From contig DLFD01000021.1 of the NCBI GenBank assembly GCA_002482005.1, positions 1 to 64,000 on the forward strand: 64,000 nt of DNA, written 5' to 3'. The stretch's first letter is position 1. Each line of letters starts with the position of its first letter. Shown here one piece after another: positions 58,007-64,000 of this stretch. Under the pieces are notes generated by a model. That model saw only the letters and a list, made by a program, of their open reading frames with translations. It did no database searches and had not been told where the DNA came from. This DNA comes from Lachnospiraceae bacterium UBA7729 (GTDB lineage: Bacteria > Bacillota > Clostridia > Lachnospirales > Lachnospiraceae). The translations under genes and the position numbers were made by a program.

Positions 58007-58050
58007 CTCTCATCTCCGCCCATCATCTGTCTGGTCGGAGAAATCGGTTC

Positions 58051-60708
58051 TTATGCGTCTTTCCCGATGCCAATGTAGCCATAATCTGCGTCCTCAACGG
58101 CCTGTTTCATGGCTGCTTCATCCGGCTTCTTTGTATATGTGACGACCGCCTTGCCTGTAGTGTGATCGGCCTTCACATCCGTGATTCCATCAACTGATCT
58201 CAGCGCTTCCGAGATGTGCTTCTCACACATCTCGCACATCATTCCATCGATCAGAACGGTTTCGGTGCCGGCAGCTTCCGGGCTCTGCACGCCTGCCTCC
58301 GCCGCCAGAGTCTGTCCTGCGTCTGCCGCAGTCCCCAGAGTCTGTCCCGCGTCTGCCGCAGTCTCCAGAGTCTGTCCTGCGTCTGCCGCAGTCTCCCTCT
58401 CCGGCAGTGCTCTCTTCCTCATGACCTTGTCATGGGAGGCATCGTGGACCTTAGCCAGGTTCAGGCGAAGGGCGTTCATGCAGACGGTGAAAGAGGAAAG
58501 CGCCATCGCCGCCGCGCCCCACATCGGATTCAGATGGATGCCCGGATACAGGCCTGCCGCCATCGGGATCAGGAGAGCGTTGTAGGCAAATGCCCAGAAC
58601 AGGTTCTCGTGAATGTTCCGAATGGTAGCGCGGGACAGACGGATTGCTCCGGACACGTCGGTCAGCTTCGAGTTCATCAGAACGACGTCCGCACTGTCGA
58701 TCGCGACATCGGTTCCGGCTCCGATCGCGATCCCGGTATCCGCCCTGGTAAGAGCCGGTGCATCGTTGATGCCGTCGCCGACCATGGCGACCTTGCCGCG
58801 CTTCTGAAGGTCACGGATCACGGATTCCTTGCCGTCCGGCAAAACGCCTGCGATGATGCGGTCGACACCCGCCTGCTCACCGATCGCTCTTGCGGTCCTC
58901 TCATTGTCGCCGGTCAGCATGACGGTCTCGATCCCCATGCCCTTCAGCTCTCTGATCGCCTGAGCCGAATCCGGCTTGATGACATCGGCGACAGCGATGA
59001 TGCCGAGAAGTTTTCCGTCCTCCTCAAAGAAGAGCGGAGTCTTGCCCTTCGAAGCAAGCTCATCCGCCTTCTGCTGAAGGTCAGCCGGTACAGATGCGAT
59101 GCTGCCGATGAACTTTCCAGAACCGCCGTAAAGAACGGAACTGCCAAGTTTTGCAGTAAGGCCGCTGCCGGAAAGTGCCTTGAAATCGGTAACCTTTTCT
59201 GCCTTCAGATCCTTCTCTTCTGCCCGGGTCACGATTGCTCTCGCGAGCGGGTGCTCGGACTGAGCCTCAAGCGCATAGGCCTTGGAAAGAAGTTCGTCTT
59301 CTGTTCTGCCTGCCGCCGGAAGGATATCGGTTACCTCTGGCTTGCCTGCGGTGATGGTCCCGGTCTTGTCCAGAGCTACGATCTGGATGCGGCCGGTATT
59401 CTCAAGCGCTTCGCTGGTCTTGAACAGGATCCCGTTCTTCGCTCCCATGCCGTTGCCGACCATGATCGCGACCGGAGTCGCAAGTCCGAGTGCGCACGGG
59501 CAGGAGATGACAAGGACGGTGATCGCATGTTCCAGAGAAATTGACAGGCTGTGCCCTGTGAGCAGCCAGCCGATCAGGACGACGATCGCGATCACGATGA
59601 CCGAAGGGACGAAGATCCCTGAGACTTTGTCGGCGATCTTCGCGATCGGAGCCTTGGTCGCTGCCGCATCGGAGACCATCCGGATGATCTGTGAGAATGT
59701 GGTATCCTCCCCGACTCTGGTCGCCCTTGCCCTGATGAAACCGGACTGGTTGATGGTAGCCGCACTCACAGTATCATCCACCGTCTTGTCGACCGGGACC
59801 GATTCACCGGTAAGAGCCGATTCATCGACGGCCGTCGATCCCTCGACGATCACGCCATCGACCGGAATGGACTCGCCCGGCTTTACCACAAAGATGTCAC
59901 CGGAGACAACATCGTCGATCCCGACCGTGACCACCTGACCAGAGCGCTCCACATTTGCCGTCCTGGGAGCCATCTTCATCAGATTCTTGAGCGCGTCAGT
60001 GGTCCTGCCTTTGGACAGGGACTCAAGCGTCTTTCCGATGGTGATCAGAGCCGGGATCATGGCCGCACTCTCAAAGTAGAGCTGGTTGTGGTAGAGCGGC
60101 ATCAGGTCCATGTTGGAGGTCCCGGCGGTCAGAAGATAAGACATCTTGTAGAAGATGTAGACCGACCAGCCGAAGGAAACGCCGGAGCCGAGCGCCACCA
60201 GAGCGTCCATGTTCGGAGCCCCGTGGAAGAGGGACCTGAACCCGGACGTGAAGAAGTCCTTGTTGATGATCATGACCACTGCCGCCAGAAGAAGCTGAGT
60301 CAGTGCCAGACCGATGTGATTGTGGACCAGGAAGCCGGGAAGCGGCCACCCCCACATGTTGTGGCCCATGGTGATATACATAAGGACCACGAGGAAGAAG
60401 ATGGAAAGTTTCAGCCTTCTCACCAGCTTCGGGGTAGTTCGGTCCTTCAGGGCATCTTCCTCAGCCGCAAGAGACGCACTTGCGCTGCCGGAGCCAGCCT
60501 TCTGGGCGACGTCCCTGAGACGGGCGCCGTATCCGGCCTTCTCGACCGCAGCGACGATATCTGAACTTTTCGCGGTCCCCTCGACTCCCATCGAGTTGGT
60601 CAGAAGCGATACGGACACCGACTTTACACCCGGCACCCTGGAGACCGCTTTCTCTACATGGGCCTGGCATGCTGCACAGCTCATGCCGGTTACTACATAC
60701 TGTTCCAT
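58051..60708 (-). CDS. copA: Copper-exporting P-type ATPase with C-terminal HMA domain
   Basis: An 885-residue P1B ATPase that pumps Cu(I) out of the cell. An N-terminal HMA domain has GMSCAAC (8-14). Core motifs are TGES (near 297), the copper-binding CPC in ISCPCALG (near 400), the phosphorylated DKTGT (near 446), SEHPLA and GDGINDAP (near 641). Unusually a second HMA domain with GMMCEMC (near 822) is fused at the C-terminus through a linker of three ETAADAGQTL decapeptides (about 771-801). This tail looks like a captured CopZ-type chaperone. Two CsoR-like boxes lie in the promoter. Confidence 0.96.
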   Translation of the reverse strand: MEQYVVTGMSCAACQAHVEKAVSRVPGVKSVSVSLLTNSMGVEGTAKSSDIVAAVEKAGYGARLRDVAQKAGSGSASASLAAEEDALKDRTTPKLVRRLKLSIFFLVVLMYITMGHNMWGWPLPGFLVHNHIGLALTQLLLAAVVMIINKDFFTSGFRSLFHGAPNMDALVALGSGVSFGWSVYIFYKMSYLLTAGTSNMDLMPLYHNQLYFESAAMIPALITIGKTLESLSKGRTTDALKNLMKMAPRTANVERSGQVVTVGIDDVVSGDIFVVKPGESIPVDGVIVEGSTAVDESALTGESVPVDKTVDDTVSAATINQSGFIRARATRVGEDTTFSQIIRMVSDAAATKAPIAKIADKVSGIFVPSVIVIAIVVLIGWLLTGHSLSISLEHAITVLVISCPCALGLATPVAIMVGNGMGAKNGILFKTSEALENTGRIQIVALDKTGTITAGKPEVTDILPAAGRTEDELLSKAYALEAQSEHPLARAIVTRAEEKDLKAEKVTDFKALSGSGLTAKLGSSVLYGGSGKFIGSIASVPADLQQKADELASKGKTPLFFEEDGKLLGIIAVADVIKPDSAQAIRELKGMGIETVMLTGDNERTARAIGEQAGVDRIIAGVLPDGKESVIRDLQKRGKVAMVGDGINDAPALTRADTGIAIGAGTDVAIDSADVVLMNSKLTDVSGAIRLSRATIRNIHENLFWAFAYNALLIPMAAGLYPGIHLNPMWGAAAMALSSFTVCMNALRLNLAKVHDASHDKVMRKRALPERETAADAGQTLETAADAGQTLGTAADAGQTLAAEAGVQSPEAAGTETVLIDGMMCEMCEKHISEALRSVDGITDVKADHTTGKAVVTYTKKPDEAAMKQAVEDADYGYIGIGKDA
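58307..58396. repeat. 30-bp tandem repeat, three copies
   Basis: Units at 58307, 58337 and 58367 of AGAGTCTGTCCTGCGTCTGC then CGCAGTCTCC, nearly identical, coding the ETAADAGQTL linker repeats of CopA. Confidence 0.93.
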
Positions 60709-60736
60709 AGAAGATCCTTTCCGTCAGCAGGCCTGC

Positions 60737-60804
60737 GGAACCTCTCTGTTTCCGGAACCTCTCTGTTTCCGAAACCTCTCTGTTTCCGGAGCCTCTCTGT
60801 ATGA
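60737..60804. repeat. 17-bp tandem repeat in the copA leader
   Basis: Four units of GGAACCTCTCTGTTTCC at 60737, 60754, 60771 and 60788 (the last degenerate), between the copA promoter and start codon. Confidence 0.92.
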
Positions 60805-60838
60805 CAGGAATGCATCTGTCATCACAGCCTTGTTCCTG

Positions 60839-60855
60839 ATACCCCCATCGGGTAT
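60839..60855. promoter_or_regulatory. CsoR-like copper operator, site 2
   Basis: ATACCCCCATCGGGTAT, a near-palindrome with the A/T-flanked C-run/G-run form of Gram-positive CsoR sites, 20-36 bp downstream of the copA promoter's -10. Confidence 0.7.
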
Positions 60856-60869
60856 CTGCTGACGGTGAC

Positions 60870-60898
60870 ATCTTATACCCCCTTAGGGTATCTGTCAA
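60870..60898 (-). promoter_or_regulatory. Promoter of copA with CsoR-like operator, site 1
   Basis: Minus-strand TTGACA (60893-60898), 17-bp spacer, TAAGAT (60870-60875). ATACCCCCTTAGGGTAT (60875-60891) fills the spacer, so a repressor bound there would block polymerase. The TGA inside TTGACA is also the stop codon of the DUF488 gene. Confidence 0.78.
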
Positions 60899-61320
60899 GA
60901 AATTCTTCCCCTATTTCCTGAAAAAAGGTTATTCCCAGAGGTCCGTCCTTGCCTTCCTGTAATCCAGTTTTTCAGATGTTCCAGGAGAACAGCCGCATTG
61001 CTGATGCTCCCATCCTTCGCCCCGTAGAGGAGAGTCACATTGCCATCTGAAAGTTTTTCTGCAATCTCTCTGCAGAAAGCAGTGGTTCCGGGATTCACCT
61101 CCAGCTCAGCCTTGTAGCGTTCCGAAAACTCTGAAAACTTCTCCGGATCATGGCCGTACCAGCTGCGAAGCTCCCTGGATGGAGCGATCTCTTTTGCCCA
61201 GAGATCAAGTTTTGCCTTCTCTTTGCTGATTCCTCTCGGCCACAGACGATCGACAAGGATCCTGTATCCGTCATCCTCCTCAGCTGCCTCATAGATTCTG
61301 CGCATCCGAAGCTGTCCCAT
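60895..61320 (-). CDS. DUF488 family protein
   Basis: A 141-residue cytoplasmic protein. The start at 61320 is behind AAAGGAGGAATCTC. Family marks are YRILVDRLWPRGISKEKAKL, DLWAKEIAPS, LRSWYGHDPEKFSEF and VTLLYGAKD. The biochemical role of DUF488 (YeaO-like) is unknown. It overlaps the end of the DUF438 gene by 32 bp and is translated with it. Its stop codon is part of the copA -35 element. Confidence 0.85.
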   Translation of the reverse strand: MGQLRMRRIYEAAEEDDGYRILVDRLWPRGISKEKAKLDLWAKEIAPSRELRSWYGHDPEKFSEFSERYKAELEVNPGTTAFCREIAEKLSDGNVTLLYGAKDGSISNAAVLLEHLKNWITGRQGRTSGNNLFSGNRGRIS

Positions 61321-62629
61321 GAGATTCCTCCTTTGCCTTCTTCCATGCCGCGTCCCGCTCCTGCGCAGCCTGGATCATCTTAAAGTGCTGGAAAGCGTCC
61401 GTCATGTCCTCGATGATCTCCGCGGCTCCAAGGTACTTGCCGTCCTCGTCGCGGACAGCCAGATAAGTTACTTTGACCGGCCTGTCAGGATTCGGGATCC
61501 ACCTCGAGAACTCATCTCTCGCACCGCTCCGGAAGTCATCGGTCAGGCTCTTCACGACAGCCCGGATCGGCACCGGATGGCAGTGGTAGGTCGACTGTCC
61601 CAGGGTCGAGACCGGTCTCGAGAAGACTTTATCCGTATTCTTGTAGAAGCGGTTGATCGAGCCGTCATCGATAAATGTGACGTCCACCGGCAGTACACTA
61701 AGGATTCCCTTGAGCTGGGCTACTGTCAGCTCACCCGCAGGAGTCTTTCCGCCATCCCCATGAAAATGTACGATGCCGTGTTCCAGAATCTTCTCAGGGA
61801 TGCCGGCTGCCTCTGCCTCAGCTCTCTCCGCCTCCCGGGCGGCTGCCTCTGCCTCTTCTCTCTCCTTCAGCACTCTCTCGCCATGCTCCCATCTCGGGAT
61901 CTCTTTGATGTAGACCGGCCCCATCTCAAAGAGGTCGCGGTAGACATCGACCCACTCGTCATCCGTCAGGTTCTGCATGGCAATCGGAAGCAGAATGTTC
62001 TCATCCTTGTAGATCATCTCGCGGACCCGTTTGGTCAGAGGAAGAATATATTCCTTCATCTCGGCTGCGGAGGATCTCTGGATTCCGCGGTACAGCCTCC
62101 CGGTCTCTGCCTTGATCTGATCATCCACATTCCACATGACCTGGCTCGGCCCTGTTATGCCGCAGCGCTCCAGAGGCGCCATGATCAGCTCTTCCTTCTT
62201 GCTGTAGATCCCGCGGATCTTCTTCAGCCGGAGCAGATCCATCTTCACTTTATCATCATGGCCGCCAACCTCGAGCGCCATCTCCAGATCATTCAGCAGC
62301 AGTTCCAGGGCGCTGTTCTCCCGGATGAAATAGTCGACCGGATGCCCCTCGGGCAGCTGCAGAAGTTCCTGCTTCTTCATCCGCTTCTGTTCCCGGATGA
62401 CCTCGCCTTCCGTCTTACCGTGGAAAAGCCCCGAATGAAGGTCACACAGTTTTGTGACCTGTTTCGGATCCGCACCGTCACTGATCAGCGCCTGCTCCGC
62501 ATCCATGATGTCCCTGACCGGAACCGACCTGAATTCCTTCACAAAGTCTTCCCGGACCGATGCCAGGTCCTCTCCTGCTCCCAGTCTTGCAAGAAGCGCC
62601 TTCAGCTGCATGGCTTTGCTGTTCTCCAT
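61289..62629 (-). CDS. DUF438/hemerythrin/PAS protein
   Basis: A 446-residue cytoplasmic protein with the three-part build of this family. An N-terminal DUF438 part (about 1-72: LKALLARLGAGEDLASVRED, LCDLHSGLFHG) is followed by a hemerythrin-like helical bundle (about 88-240: HPVDYFIRENSALELLLNDL, GITGPSQVMWNVDDQIK, MIYKDENILLPIAM) and a C-terminal PAS domain (about 305-420: LPVDVTFIDDGSINRF, CHPVPIRAVVKSLTDDFRSG). A diiron or oxygen/NO-sensing role is proposed for the family. Here some expected His ligands seem replaced (IRGIYSKKEEL), so metal binding is uncertain. Confidence 0.88.
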   Translation of the reverse strand: MENSKAMQLKALLARLGAGEDLASVREDFVKEFRSVPVRDIMDAEQALISDGADPKQVTKLCDLHSGLFHGKTEGEVIREQKRMKKQELLQLPEGHPVDYFIRENSALELLLNDLEMALEVGGHDDKVKMDLLRLKKIRGIYSKKEELIMAPLERCGITGPSQVMWNVDDQIKAETGRLYRGIQRSSAAEMKEYILPLTKRVREMIYKDENILLPIAMQNLTDDEWVDVYRDLFEMGPVYIKEIPRWEHGERVLKEREEAEAAAREAERAEAEAAGIPEKILEHGIVHFHGDGGKTPAGELTVAQLKGILSVLPVDVTFIDDGSINRFYKNTDKVFSRPVSTLGQSTYHCHPVPIRAVVKSLTDDFRSGARDEFSRWIPNPDRPVKVTYLAVRDEDGKYLGAAEIIEDMTDAFQHFKMIQAAQERDAAWKKAKEESHGTASDAQNL

Positions 62630-62722
62630 ATGAAACCAACCTTTCTGACTGATCCTTCCCTGTTTCTCTGTCTGAAAATCTATCCCGGATCCGAAAATGA
62701 ATCTGTGGTCTCAGCCACACTT

Positions 62723-62798
62723 CCGGATATTGTATTGACGCCGTACCCTCTGCCCATCCTCCGGATATTGGTCTTTCGCCGTACCCTCTGCATCCCCT
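62723..62798. repeat. 38-bp tandem repeat, two copies
   Basis: CCGGATATTG...CGCCGTACCCTCTGC...ATC at 62723-62760 and 62761-62798, with mismatches in the middle, in the gap between the DUF438 gene and the phosphatase gene. Confidence 0.75.
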
Positions 62799-62865
62799 CT
62801 GAACTGTTCTCATGCAGCCGGCCAGCTCCACTTGCCCCGGACAGGCAATTCGACTATGATGGGGA

Positions 62866-62894
62866 TTGAAAACAAATGTTACAGGCTGTATTGC
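62866..62894 (+). promoter_or_regulatory. Probable promoter of the phosphatase gene
   Basis: TTGAAA (62866-62871), 17-bp spacer, TATTGC (62889-62894). A perfect palindrome TGTTAGC-ACAC-GCTAACA (62914-62931) follows about 20 bp later, in the early transcribed region. Confidence 0.5.
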
Positions 62895-62999
62895 CTATTA
62901 CTTCCAGGAACGATGTTAGCACACGCTAACACATTTGCACAGAGATTTTTCGGAAAACAGCGTTCATCAGGCGGGGAAAAGCGGCAGAACGGAGAAGAT

Positions 63000-63593
63000 A
63001 TGAAGATCTGGATCACCAGACACGGACAGACGAACCTGAATAAAGCGCACCTCATGCAGGGACGTACGGACGAACCGCTGAATGAGACCGGGATCCGTCA
63101 GGCAAGGCAGGCAAGGAAGAACATCCCGGACGTAACGTTCGACAAGGTCTATGCAAGTCCGCTTTGCAGGGCGGTTGAAACCGCTTCGATCATCGGGGCC
63201 GTGGATACGAAGGACATCACGATCGACCCACGTATCATAGAAACAGACTTCGGGCGGTTTGAGAGAAAAAAATATACGACGATGGGGCTTCCCATGATCT
63301 TCTTCTGGATGCTGCCATGGATCATCCCGGCACCGAAGACAGTGGAAACCATCCCTTCCATGAAGGAGAGGACTGCTTCTTTCCTCGAGGACGTCATAGC
63401 AGACGGCAGAAAGAACGGTTATGAGAACATTCTGGTCACCTGCCACGGCGGGATCATGCGTGTCCTTTCCGGATACATGCTTGGAAAAAAAAGTGGACTG
63501 ATGTGGTATCCGAAGCCGCATAACTGCGAGATCCGGGTGTTCGACGCAGATCCGGGACAGCACAGGATGCTGGGGGATTACAGGCTCTCATAA
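63000..63593 (+). CDS. Histidine phosphatase (phosphoglycerate mutase-like)
   Basis: A 197-residue member of the histidine phosphatase superfamily. The start at 63000 follows GGAGAAGAT. The phosphorylated His is in TRHGQTNLN, the following QGRTDEPLNETG and the C-terminal CHGG (second catalytic His) complete the active site, and a Glu acts in IIETDFGRFE. A hydrophobic insert (MGLPMIFFWMLPWIIPAPK) is unusual. It is a broad-specificity phosphatase rather than the glycolytic mutase, judging by length. A close paralogue starts 186 bp downstream. Confidence 0.88.
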   Translation: MKIWITRHGQTNLNKAHLMQGRTDEPLNETGIRQARQARKNIPDVTFDKVYASPLCRAVETASIIGAVDTKDITIDPRIIETDFGRFERKKYTTMGLPMIFFWMLPWIIPAPKTVETIPSMKERTASFLEDVIADGRKNGYENILVTCHGGIMRVLSGYMLGKKSGLMWYPKPHNCEIRVFDADPGQHRMLGDYRLS

Positions 63594-63712
63594 GTCCCGG
63601 GGGCAGAGCTCAGGAATGCTGGGGATCACAGGCTCTCATAAGTCCCGTGGGCCTGGCACGGGAATACTGGGGATCACAGGCTCTCATAAGTCCCGGGGGC
63701 CTGGCACGGGAA
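63568..63712. repeat. 48-bp tandem repeat covering a gene end
   Basis: Three units (63568-63616, 63617-63664, 63665-63712) sharing GGCTCTCATAAGTCCCG. The first unit includes the last codons and stop of the phosphatase gene; the other two are copies in non-coding DNA. Confidence 0.92.
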
Positions 63713-63779
63713 GAGGCTGCTCCCGGAGTATAAGACCAACGGTTACAAAGATTGCGATACTGAAAAGAAGGCGACTAGC

Positions 63780-64000
63780 ATGAAGATCTGGATTGTGAGA
63801 CATGGACAGACCCGTCTGAACGCGATCATGGTACTGCAGGGTCACACGGATGAGCCGCTCAACGCGAAAGGAGTTGCGCAGGCACACCAGGCAAGAGAAA
63901 AGATAGGCGACGTACATTTTGATAAAGTGTATGCGAGTACCCTGAAGCGGGCGATCGAGACCGGAGCGATCGTAGGCGGCGTGAGCGAGTCAGAGATCGT
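63780..64000 (+). CDS. Second histidine phosphatase, 3' part outside the window
   Basis: The frame starts at 63780 behind AAAGAAGGCG and remains open to the window edge (73 codons). Its product MKIWIVRHGQTRLNAIMVLQ, then GHTDEPLNAKG, aligns along its length with the preceding phosphatase, including RHGQT and YAS(T/P)LxRAxET. The two are tandem duplicates. The start of a further domain or the end of the gene cannot be seen. Confidence 0.85.
   Translation, partial: MKIWIVRHGQTRLNAIMVLQGHTDEPLNAKGVAQAHQAREKIGDVHFDKVYASTLKRAIETGAIVGGVSESEI

Noticed and set aside
58216..59544. Long plus-strand frame opposite copA
   Set aside because: Antisense shadow of a clear P-type ATPase; low-complexity translation.

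Overview
The window looks like a chromosome segment of an anaerobic Bacillota species, most likely a member of Clostridia close to Lachnospiraceae. This rests on gene content (butyrate kinase, DUF4317 protein, DUF438/hemerythrin protein, SecG, Mini-RNase III, type III pantothenate kinase, single-chain PurL, YesL/AraC-linked sugar ABC transporter), strong AGGAGG-type ribosome binding sites and TTGACA-N17-TATAAT-like promoters. I could not run a search, so the family-level placement is inference.

Layout. 1-5410 is an accessory, more AT-rich stretch: an IS256-type element that has cut a small zinc-ribbon gene, several very small genes (two of them paralogous), a DnaQ-like exonuclease, two XRE-type regulators and a membrane protein. 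It lies beside the 3' side of a tRNA-Thr gene (5962-6034). 6298-13025 is core housekeeping on the minus strand: secG; the operon cysS-mrnC-rlmB-trkA; and DUF4317-ispF-acetyltransferase. 13198-20638 is a carbohydrate uptake locus (binding protein, two permeases, a beta-helix protein) with a divergent AraC regulator and a YesL protein. 20648-27416 holds lon (with a CIRCE-like operator over its promoter), asnB (with a terminator-like hairpin in its leader), butyrate kinase and a zinc-ribbon protein. 27636-30357 carries two unknown proteins, a lipoprotein behind an elaborate multi-hairpin element, and tRNA-Val and tRNA-Met. 30481-43468 holds a very large membrane-anchored CapA-like protein, a second copy of the multi-hairpin element, purL, two membrane/secreted proteins, a nuclease-helicase fusion, an MGMT-family protein and a coiled-coil HTH protein. 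43586-53593 holds coaX-pepP, an Mrp-type ATPase, trpS with a secreted protein and a metallo-hydrolase, an AI-2E-type permease and a guanine-deaminase-like amidohydrolase. 53920-62629 holds a flavodoxin-like protein, tex, an SH3 protein, copA under two CsoR-like boxes, DUF488 and DUF438 proteins. The window ends with two tandem histidine phosphatase genes, the second cut by the window edge.

The most unusual features are not genes. They are (i) a multi-hairpin intergenic element present in two diverged copies, each just upstream of a cell-surface protein gene; (ii) a dispersed family of terminator-like repeats (five copies, one decayed); (iii) a long imperfect hairpin at 2004-2165 next to two paralogous micro-ORFs; and (iv) an abundance of short tandem repeats. 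Inside genes the repeats have units of 18, 21 or 30 bp, which keep the frame. Between genes they have units such as 7, 17, 38, 41 or 48 bp. No CRISPR array, prophage module or known defence operon was found.
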